Below are positions 55,602 through 64,000 of a DNA stretch of 64,000 nucleotides, piece after piece. Each line of letters begins with the position of its first letter. Within the stretch, counting starts at the first letter, position 1. Both the position numbers and the translations under genes were made by a program. Location: positions 11,633,001-11,697,000 of the forward strand of contig NC_058198.1 of the NCBI RefSeq assembly GCF_907165205.1, written 5' to 3'. This stretch comes from Coccinella septempunctata (taxonomy: Eukaryota; Arthropoda; Insecta; Coleoptera; Coccinellidae). Below the pieces are notes generated by a model. It made no database searches. It saw only the letters and a list, made by a program, of their open reading frames with translations, and had not been told where the DNA came from.

Positions 55602-58600
55602 CTGAAATATAATAATATAATCATCTTCAATGGAATATTATTTATAACAGTAAAGATATATTAATTAAACGAATTAATTCAGATGCATAACATCCGCAGA
55701 TAATCAACAAATGTTACGAATCTAAATCGAAGTAACAAACTACCATCGCTTATTCAACGATCAATTAGAGATGAGCATATATTCTTTTTTCTATCATCTT
55801 ATCTGAGGATATTATTGAATAGTATTTTTATCCTAACTTCAAGTTAACATCATTGAAACACCAATGTCTGAAATATATTTATTTCTGCAATTTTTTCTGC
55901 AAAATCTATACCCATTTTGATATATTTAGTCACTCTGATTATGTTAAAGTTAAGGTATTCAAGGAAGGATTGTTCACGCCATAAAACAAATGTAGAAATA
56001 GGTATTTCACTTACTATACACCGTTTCAGTTGGTAAGAAAGCTCAACTGCAGGGAAAATATTGAAGAGAATTTTTCAACGCAATTTTTTTTTAATACTTT
56101 TTTTTACTGAAACCCTTGTTTCGTAAAAGATGTTTTATACTTACTATATGCATTTATTTGTCTGGCATATCTGTTGTTCATTCTGTCGATAGCAATGATC
56201 TGAAGATCTGCATTACAGCAAGATTCACTATAAATTCCTGTCACTTCCTCCCTCGTGCCAGCAGTGTATCCCTCAGGAAAGTAGAGTCCTTTAGGTATGG
56301 TAGTCAGAAGCTTGAGACCTGAAAATGTAACAATTCTAGAGAATATATTTTTGTAACACGTAGTGAACATGTGAAGGTTGGAACATAAGTATTTCTTTGA
56401 AATCCATACTAAAAAAAATAAAGTGAAGCACTGACATGAAGTCAGGAGGTTTCGCACTCATGGTGTTTCAATGAATTCCACCCATGGAATATTGCTTATA
56501 TTGTAGGTAAGTTATTTTTGATATGTTCACTTAGATGCGTGCCTTAAATTCAAAGATGCGATGAGATCTTTCCTCTACATATCCACAACTCCAGATGATA
56601 TTGTCGACCCACAGACGCTGCAACTTTGTTGCCAACATCGGGCACCTATCGAAAATCAAACCAATTTGATCTCTCAACAACCTAGTTGTCAACCTGGAAT
56701 ATCAACCACCAACCGGCCCACAGACGATCAACTTGGTTGCCAACCATTGAACTCTAAAAGAACTGGAATGGCATCTCGATGCTGGCAAACTGAGGAAGAC
56801 TGAAAGGGAAGATGTAGAGCAATCTATCTCTCTCTGCGCTCTGTCAATTGTTTTATAACGGTGTAAACAAAAACAACCTGGGGCGTTGAAGTGAGACGTC
56901 TGCTGCGTCCGACGTCTGATGCGTTTATTCGGTTGGTTGCCGAACCATTAGAGAGAGATGGGTTGCTCTACATCTTCCGTCTCAGTTGGACACACTTTTT
57001 GTCGTATTTCGGTTGCCAACTGGGTAGATCGTCTGTGGACCGCTCACTGCCATTATTCAGATTTTTGTTTCATTTCCTAGTGATTACATATTATTTCAAT
57101 GGATTGCACTAAACTGCGAGATAACGTTTTATTGCCTCTCATCAGATCTTAGAGTTCGCACACAATTCCACAATACGATCTTCTGTGTCCCCCATCAAAG
57201 TATTTTTCGCATTAGATAGCAATGGCGAGGCATTTCGTCACCAGGAGATCGGAGTATCATTTTCCTCCTCACAAAAACTATACTCGTCATCAGTTTCTGC
57301 TAGACGAGGTAAGATGGCAATGCCGCGTAAGGAATCCAGTAAGAAGGTGCAGCAAATTTTTAAGTAGAGCAAAGGAGAAAAAAATTCACAATTGAATAAA
57401 AAACATTTTTCATCTACATCTCCGGTCAATTGGCAATTCCATCGAACAAATCGAACATATCATGCAAGAAAATGGAGACACACAAATATTGTGCTTCACC
57501 AAACACTGGAAAAGTAAAGCAGAATTATCATGCTATACAATTGAACGTTTTAGCATGAATACAAGTTTTTGCAGGGCTTCAAGAGAACATGGAAGACATC
57601 TTTACTCAAGTAAACATGCATTTGTGCAAAAGTAGGTATAATGCTATTATTTTTATGAACAGGGGCGCAAAAATAAGGAGCATAGCCAATAAATTTTCAT
57701 ACCAGATTCTGTATCTTTCGCTGAAATTTTGATCGTCCACGTTCCTTCTTTGCACTTGGAAAGGACAACGTCTGTGCAGTCGCTGGTGTAGGTATAGTCA
57801 ACCAAAGGAGAATCTGTATCGGACCGGTAGTCGTTGCTCTCTATATCGACAATAACTTCTTTTCTGACTTGCTCTGATCCTGTTGCAATGAAAGTTATTC
57901 TGTCTGAACTCTGGCCAGACTTGGGCAGGACAGCCACTCTAACTGTGGTACTCGCGTGTGGTCCTAAGATGGCTCTGAAAATACCAAAGTAAAATTGAGG
58001 CGCTTTTACTATTCAATGGGATATTCAATACATGCCTCAAGATTTCTTCCACTGCAAAACTAACAAAACAATCAAGCAACATGCAAACCTTCAAGACAAA
58101 TAAAGATATCGTGAAACGGTTTTCATTACTGGACGTTTCATGAAAATCGATCAATTTAGTATACTCTTTACAGTGTACAGCGTAGTTTCGTCGCCACTTC
58201 AACATTCATCGGTATCGGGCTGTTCCTTCTCGAAACACAATTCTTCGTTGGGTTGAAGCACTTCGCACACGTGGTCTACTGATCAACAAAAGACCACCAG
58301 GAACGGTTGAAACCCCTGAAAATCAGAAACGCGTGCCCTTCTTCGCAGCCCGTTTTGATCTGCTGGACAACATCTGCTGAATTTCGACTCAGAGATCTCT
58401 GAGAACTCCACTTTCATCCCTAAAAATTGACCATTGGGCAACAGTTATAGCGAATAAATTTCGCACGTGAGACGGAATGGACGGAAGAAACTGAGCAAGA
58501 TTATAACCTCATTTTGTTCATGAGTGATGAGGATCACTTTCTCTTGTGTAAGTGTTCGTTAAGAACAGATACAACAAAGTGTTCAATTCATTTCATTCAA

Positions 58601-60879
58601 AATATTTATATATACCTAGGAAAGAAACTACAGCTAGAAGATATCAGATTACAGATTGTTGGTTGTGTTGGTCGAACACACCAGACCTACCACCTCGACC
58701 AAAGCAGTCAATTGTGGCACAAAAACAAGCTCAGTGAGCTTAACTTCTCCCTCCGGCCCCATATTACCAAGGAAAGGGATGATGTCAGATCAAGCTTAAG
58801 AGAACCAAAGGTTCCAAGTGTGACCCTGTCTGTCGCCGGGCAGGCATAGAGGATGTGCTCAATTCGTCCTCTCTAGACAAAGCCTGCGTAGTGTTTCATT
58901 GACGATGCTGAGTTTGTGTATGTGAGCTCTGAGTTTTAAAAATCCCCTTGAAAACCATCATTATAGATCTGAGATTGAGAAAATCCTAGCTATTGGTTGG
59001 TGTGTAAACTGGAAGACACCCAGATGGCCCTATGCGAGTGCCGCAGTCCAAAACAGCTGCGCCAACACCCTACTACCCTCTGCTTCTTCCAGCTGTTGTT
59101 TCTTCCCCTAAGGAAAGAATGAGAAATTCCTATAATTGGGTCTGGGCCAATTAACGCTGACGTCGCACCTTCTCTGGTATTCGATAACTCGCTATCTCTC
59201 CAGCCTGAGTGTCCAGGTACCCAAATATGTTGGAGTTTGTTGTAACTCCTCAATTTGGAGAAGTAGATCTGTATTCGAGTACCTGTGCCAAATTGCATTT
59301 GTCAGCTACGAGAAATTTGAGCTTGACTGTCCGTTAGGAGTCTTATTGACCTTCTCGTCCAACCCTTGTCAAGCAGGTGATTTGCGCATAGATTAATAGT
59401 GAAAAATTGCACCTGAAATGCTCTCACTAACCTGCCCTAACGAGCACTGAGCTTGGTCAGCGATCTACGACAGTAGACTCCGGCTCCAGAACCATGTTTG
59501 GTTGTAGAGCTATCAGTAAACCAACAAGGTTGTATATAGAGTTTCTTGTAGCAGAGCCAGTTATCCCTGCTGGGAAATAAGAGAACTGATTGTTCTGTCC
59601 GTGCTGGTTCAGCACCTCGTCAGTCCCCAGTTGGGCTAAGTGCTGGCTGGGCATGAAAATGAATTTCTCAGGGTCACTAACGGTTAGGTGGTAGAGCCAG
59701 TGAGTTGCTAGTCTCTCCTCTCCATGTACAAGAATGTGAATTGCATCTCTGTAGGTGCGGTTGTAGTAGATCGGAACGCGCCTGAAATCATGAGGCATAC
59801 CGTTCTTTGGAGTGTCTAAAGTTTGTTTTGGGTTTGTTTGCGTTCTGTGCAGGACCAACAGGCGATGCATCCGAAAGTGACTATTGGTGTAATGACCGTG
59901 ACATACAGCTAGTGGAGCTGCTTCGATGCTATCCCACAAGTTTTTCCACGAATTCTTTGAAGCGCCCAAAGGGATTGAATGATTTAGTTGACATGGGAGT
60001 TCCAGTCAAGCTTCCTTCACAAGTGGAATTGACTTAACATAAAGTGAAAGAGGAATAATTTGAAATTTTCTATTCCTAGTGAAGGGTGCAATCAAGGTTT
60101 CGCAATGGTTGACGCCCAACTGCTTACCCTCGCACCAACCTTGAATTATGGTTAATGTTTCCTGAAGAACGAGAGATGGTTACATCGTCATGGCCTGTCA
60201 GTAAGACAACTATATTATCCGCATATGCTCGAACGTATACTTCAAGTGAGCAGTAGAAATCAGAGTAGGGGTGACAGAATACCCTCTGCCTACTTTAAAT
60301 CTAGGAGTGTCGCCGCAAAGCATATTTCAGATATTTCATGAGCTCAGAATTGTGCCGATCCAGTGAAGGTATCACATTATAGCTCTATTTCAAATATTTT
60401 CATCAGTAAGCTTCATCGTGAGACTCACATGTATCTATCTATTTCCAGTAAAATGCCTAGTTCGTCCCTCACAGTGAAAGTTACTCTTGCAGCATTATTT
60501 AGATTATTCGTAACTTCGAAAGGTATTTCTTGACGCTCATTGGCGTTCATGAGCAGTGTTGAATCTTCTGCCAATTCGACCGTTAGTGGTGGCAACAAAT
60601 AAACAGTATTTTCTGGTGTTTTCTTCAAATAAGCTGCCATATGTGTGATGTTCGTTAGGTCTTCTTCTGAAATGAAGCAATTCATTGTCATATAACCGTG
60701 AATTTCACAGTCGAAATGGACCGATTTCAAATTATAATAGGATTTACCTTGAAGCTCTATTTGTTTGGCTGACTTGTTTTTGGCGACAAAAGTTGCTTTG
60801 TCTATATCATGATCCGAGGCTAACAAATAACCAGTTCTCTCGTTTCTTTCATTCCATGATGGAGTGGTTGTTGTTATTC
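55438..60879 (-). CDS. Host gene, 3' part: single-pass membrane protein, four exons (possibly VWA7-like)
   Basis: The exons (minus strand) are 60879-60429, 57974-57703, 56318-56145 and 55601-55438, together 352 residues plus the stop. All introns have GT-AG ends with pyrimidine-rich acceptors, and the split codons join in frame at all three junctions. The product has an extracellular region with paired cysteines (HFDCEIHGYMTMNCF, SDCTDVVLSKC, SESCCNADL), NxS/T sites (NIT, NKS) and beta-rich segments (TVRVAVLPKSGQSSDRITF). One membrane helix near the end (FWAVTAITLVSLIFLTIIIV) precedes a short basic tail ending RGGRSRY. The 5' exons lie beyond 60880, probably outside the window. The CC and GLKLLTTIPKGLYFPEGY region recalls VWA7-type proteins, but that family call is tentative. 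The introns hold transposon relics. Confidence 0.82.
56145..56318 (-). CDS. Exon n-1 of the membrane-protein gene
   Basis: 174 nt. The acceptor is TTACATTTTCAG before GTCTCAAG and the donor is GCATATA before GTAAGTA. It enters with two bases and leaves with one. It codes LKLLTTIPKGLYFPEGYTAG to NNRYARQINAY. Confidence 0.83.
56597..57045. repeat. Inverted and direct repeats inside the gene's third-from-last intron
   Basis: CCCACAGACGATCAACTTGG near 56716 is mirrored near 57020-57045 (GATCGTCTGTGGACCG). GAAGATGTAGAGCAA with TCTCTCTCT near 56808 is mirrored near 56950-56985. A third, direct copy (CCCACAGACGCTGCAACTT) lies near 56605. It is a foldback element in the intron 56319-57702. Confidence 0.6.
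57703..57974 (-). CDS. Exon n-2 of the membrane-protein gene
   Basis: 272 nt. The acceptor is GGTATTTTCAG before AGCCATC and the donor is GAATCTG before GTATGA. It enters with one base and leaves with one base. It codes AILGPHASTTVRVAVLPKSG to TWTIKISAKDTES. Confidence 0.83.
58205..58570 (+). pseudogene. DDE transposase fragment in the intron
   Basis: The plus strand reads IPSRNTILRWVEALRTRGLL, INKRPPGTVETPENQKRVP, and after breaks EQDYNLILFMSDEDHFLL. The first phrase is the HTH region and the last the DEAHF-type first catalytic block of a mariner-related insect transposase. Everything after is missing. It lies antisense to the host gene. Confidence 0.65.
58730..60370 (-). pseudogene. I/R1-like retroelement relic: RT, RNase H and zinc finger
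   Basis: The minus strand begins with an RT block (QRVFCHPYSD, then VYVRAYADNIVVLLTGHDD near 60215), where YADN replaces YADD. It continues as IIQGWCEGKQLGVNHCETLI, APFTRNRKF and WKNLWDSIEAAPL. An RNase H end follows (LQHIWVPGHSG at about 59220, then REGATSALIGPDPIIGIS). The finger remnant (KLSIVNETLRRLCLE) is at 58900-58950. Several stops and frameshifts inactivate it. It is the same family as 46537-47890 and lies in the host gene's intron, in the gene's orientation. Confidence 0.75.
60429..60879 (-). CDS. Exon n-3 of the membrane-protein gene
   Basis: 451 nt. The acceptor is TCATCTCTTTCAG before GAATAACAAC and the donor is ACAT before GTGAGT. It enters with two bases of a split codon and leaves with two bases, coding 149 full codons from ITTTTPSWNERNERTGYLL to LGILLEIDRY. 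Confidence 0.82.
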
Positions 60880-61330
60880 CTGAAAGAGATGAAATGATAA
60901 ATATATTCTCAGATGATATTGAAAAAGGATTCATGCCTTCATACTTGAAATTGAATCAGGGTCTATTATTCACGGATTTAAACAATTGAGGTGTATGAGA
61001 AGAAAACCTATTCATTGAAAAAAAACGTGCTTCGGTGTGAAGTCAGAATCCGTACATAATATCTTACTTTTTTGTAGAAAAATACTCGAACAAGTAAATT
61101 TCGATTTTAAATTACACATTTCTTAATGTATAATTGAGTAGTTCTCAGTGCCCCCCACCCTTCATAGTGAAATCGATTAAATTTCCGAGCCAGCATTGAA
61201 CAACTTCAAGCTTTCCAGGCCCACCCCAAACAAACCTAGGTGAGCAACTAACACCAGGTCTGAATTTTATTATATTTCCGAGTTATACCTGTTTGGTGTA
61301 GATTATATCTAAAGTTACACTTCTTCTTCT
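60880..61330. other. Intron or upstream DNA of the membrane-protein gene
   Basis: It begins with the branch and pyrimidine tract before the 60879 acceptor. No further exon was found up to the RTE relic. Confidence 0.45.
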
Positions 61331-61339
61331 TCTTCTGGT

Positions 61340-63060
61340 ACCATGACCGTCTAACCATCGTTGGTCATCATGTTAGCTATCATGATGACATTGCCTCAGA
61401 TTCTTCAACCACGATGTTCTCCTCCCTTCATAATGAGATGTAAGATCTCGTATTTCTCTGGGTACCTTATGATATGACCAATTATTCCAATTTGCGTCGT
61501 TTGATGGTTTTAACTACTTCTAACTCTTTGGCCATGCGATTGAGAACTATGTTGTTACTTATCCTATCTACCCAGCCGATCTTTAGTCATCGCCTATACA
61601 CCCACATCTCGAATGATTCCAGACGTTTGAGCATTTTCTCGGTCAGTGTCCATGCTTCCATGCCGTACAGGAGAACTGGAAAGACATAACAGCGCACCAT
61701 CTTTATTCGCAACCTCAAGGTGAAGTCGTAACTTGTTAGTAGTATTTTTTTCATCTTCACGAAGGCGGATCAAGCTTTCTCTGTTCTCGTTTTGATCTCG
61801 AGACTTGGCTCCACTGATCATTGATGTTGCTACCGAGATACACTAATCGATGAACTATCTCCAGCTTTGTGCCATCGACCGTGATACCATTATCCCCAAT
61901 ATCAGGTTCTTTACTAATAATTATGTATTTTGTTTTGCTGGTATTGAGTTTTAAGCGAAATTGTGTACAAGTGTCGATTATCTTATTCACTGAGTTTTGT
62001 AGATCTTCTTCGTTATCAGCGACAACGAGTGTATCATTGGCGTATCTAATATTATTTATATTTACCCCAGAATTATCAACTCCTTCAGTGGCATCAGCAA
62101 GAGTCTTATTGAATAATTCCTCTGAATAGAGGTTGAAAAAAAGGTGACAGAATGCATCCTTGCCGTTTAAATTGGCAATTATATGAATATCTTCATCATC
62201 TAACCCTGTTCTTCATAGAATTCGTACCATTTTGTCATGGCGAACCTTATCAAAGTCCTTATCGAAATCGATTGAACAAAGAAACACACTATGGTTATGT
62301 TAACCTGAACATCTCTGGATTAGCACTTGAACAGTTGAACAGGATATATCCCACCATGTACAACTCTCAAAATATCTTCAAGACGTGGCTCATTAGACTA
62401 ACGGTTCGATGGTCTTTACATTTGGTCGTTCTATTCTTCTTCGGGATCATGACAAATGTTGATTTCAGCCAGTCCGTCGGTATTACTCCGGTCTCGTAAA
62501 TGGGGTTGAAAAGTTTTGTGAGGGTTGTTATTCCTTTACCGCCCAACAGTTTAAAAATTTCTGTACTCATTTGATCAGGTCCAGTTGCTTCTCCGTTCTT
62601 GGCGAGTTTTATCTTCATCTCTAGTAACTGGTGGTATCGATGTAGCATCAGTTATATCAAAACCAGCTCTCTCATCATCAAAAAGTTCTTCAACATATTC
62701 TTTCCATCTATCAAGTTGGTGACCAATATCTATTATTTTATTTCCACCTCGGTCCTCTAGAGTAAATTAAACAAGTCATGTTCTGCCTCGTAGTTTTCAA
62801 TCTCTTTACATTCCTTAGTTTGTCACTCTGCTTTTGCTAGTCTTACTTTGCGTATTATTTCACAGTGTATCCCTTTGTATTCCTTCTCGTCTTTATTCTT
62901 TGATCCATAAGGTCCAGAATGTCATCAGTCATCCAGCTACGCTTTCCCTCTCTCCCTTCCTCCCTCAATTCACTCTCCTGTACTTCCCTCAATACGTCTG
63001 TCCCTAGATCTGCTCCACATCTCTTCCACGCCACCTTGCTCTTCTTCAACGGCTTTCATC
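61340..63060 (-). pseudogene. RTE-like non-LTR retrotransposon relic
   Basis: Read on the minus strand it starts with the linker RSWMTDDILDLMDQRIK (about 62930). RT blocks follow: LAKNGEATGPDQMSTEIFKL, WLKSTFVMIPKKN, IDFDKDFDKVRHDKMV, GCILSP with NLYSEELFNKTLADA, and NIRYANDTLVVADNEEDLQ. Then come LKLNTSKTKYIIIS, VYLGSNIND and a C-terminal KMVRCYVFPVLLYGMEAWTL. YANDT replaces the catalytic YADDT, and frameshifts and stops occur throughout. The order is that of RTE-clade elements. The endonuclease is missing. Confidence 0.78.
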
Positions 63061-63255
63061 CTTTCTTCCAAAGTACTCGTTATTTTTATTCTCATTGTCT
63101 CATCTTCGAGTTTGTCTCTATTCAGTGTAGTTGTTCTGTAGGCGATACGTCAAATTGTAATTACAGAGGCATAGCGTGGCTTAGCGCTATCCCGTTACCG
63201 AGAATAAACCTACAAAAATGTTGAAAAAAAAATCGGTGTTATCAAACCCTAATTT

Positions 63256-63560
63256 CTAGTTGCGACTGTGTGCCCTCCTGTGACTGAAGAGACCCAGCCG
63301 TAATATACAGATCCTTCCACACTCCGGGAATGGATAGTCACCAACCAGATCTGGCCGCCGCTGTATTCTTCTCGAGTCTCCATTATAACTGTGGACCAAA
63401 GACCTCCACTGTGATCTATCTAACGCTAGTTGCTCCCAGTTATGATTGGCATTAACTGATTTTACGTATTGATGCAGTATATCCTCAAACCGCTTATATA
63501 TTATTTTCGGGAGCCTTGCATCCTCAGAATGTGGCCGCCCCATCTGAGTCGCGCTCACGT
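63256..63560 (-). pseudogene. C-terminal fragment of a non-LTR element
   Basis: The 100-codon minus frame reads QMGRPHSEDARLPKII, then a join with about 20 residues missing, then YKRFEDILHQYVKSVNANHN and WEQLALDRSQWRSLVHSYNG. This is the tail found after RT in many RTE/jockey-like insect elements. It lies upstream of the RTE relic in its reading direction, so it is a separate insertion. Confidence 0.6.
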
Positions 63561-64000
63561 TACTTGAGTCTCAATTCTTGTAAAACTCGCGCGCTGCAAG
63601 ACTTCTGCATTTGAAACTTTGTCAATATTTATTCGAAAGAAATTTCCTTTTCTTTTGTCGCAACTCTATGTGTTGATTTTTGTTATTTTGTATCCTGAGA
63701 GGACTTGTTGGCACAGAGTTCTTCCTTTTCATTGTTAACTGAGCATTTTTCCACAAAATACCGAGGATATGATTTTGTGCTTTATTTTTTACTCTTTATG
63801 TTTACTTACGTATTATAATGTGTTTTGTGCGCCATAAACTTTATGAAATATGTCAACTGAATATTTTTTGAATTTAAAATCTGCGTTTATAAAGGTGTAG
63901 GCTTAGGAGTACAAAAAGAAACTGAAAAATAAGATTTTTTCGATATGACTCATGTATTATTTTACAAAAGTTCAAAACTTTTCACGTCCATATTTCTGGA
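63561..64000. other. Unassigned DNA to the window end
   Basis: No gene or repeat was recognised. Confidence 0.4.

Noticed and set aside
56104..56457. 117-codon minus-strand frame as one exon
   Set aside because: Only 56145-56318 lies between good splice sites; the flanks are intron read-through.
59457..59969. 170-codon minus-strand frame as a host exon
   Set aside because: It falls inside the I/R1-like relic, between its RT and RNase H parts, and has no matching splice phases.
1..64000. tRNA or rRNA genes
   Set aside because: No cloverleaf with A and B boxes and no rRNA-like block was noticed by eye; a covariance search was not possible.

Overview
This window looks like gene-poor, AT-rich nuclear DNA from an insect, possibly a beetle (the order is an inference). 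It holds mariner, Tc1, Penelope-like, RTE-, I/R1- and jockey/CR1-type elements, many short inverted-repeat elements that start TACAGGGTG, a short (TTAGG)n run, and one spliced host gene. There are no bacterial operons. The long open frames are transposon genes, and most shorter ones are chance frames inside repeats.

Layout. 1-10.9 kb: inverted-repeat (MITE-like) elements, some nested, separated by unassigned DNA. 10.87-14.82 kb: one MITE (family A) split by a very young Penelope-like insertion made of two head-to-head copies, bounded by a 13-bp target duplication. 15-22 kb: another MITE and two broken non-LTR reverse transcriptases, one interrupted by MITE family B. 23-25 kb: a Penelope relic inside MITE H, which sits inside MITE A. 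26-32.3 kb: 30-bp and 177-bp tandem repeats, a 300-bp near-perfect palindrome, a roughly 1-kb tandem duplication, a TTAGG tract and a 557-bp Tc1-type MITE. 34.3-37.7 kb: a 5'-truncated non-LTR retrotransposon with an intact 956-aa ORF2. 38.6-41.1 kb: an unidentified element with about 95-bp terminal inverted repeats and a mariner inside. 43.1-44.6 kb: a Tc1 element damaged by one visible premature stop. 45-54 kb: further MITEs, transposase and retroelement relics and a 60-bp minisatellite.

55.4-60.9 kb, minus strand: the last four exons of a host gene for a single-pass membrane protein. It was reconstructed from consensus splice sites whose codon phases agree at all three junctions. Its introns carry an I/R1-like relic, a transposase fragment and a foldback repeat. 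61.3-63.6 kb, minus strand: decayed RTE-like retroelement pieces.

The mobile elements do not form a pathway. Their nesting gives relative ages: the PLE pair inserted into MITE A, MITE H into MITE A, PLE-B into MITE H, MITE C into MITE G, MITE B into a reverse transcriptase, and mariner into the 2.5-kb element. Family names come from reading motifs by eye, with no database search.
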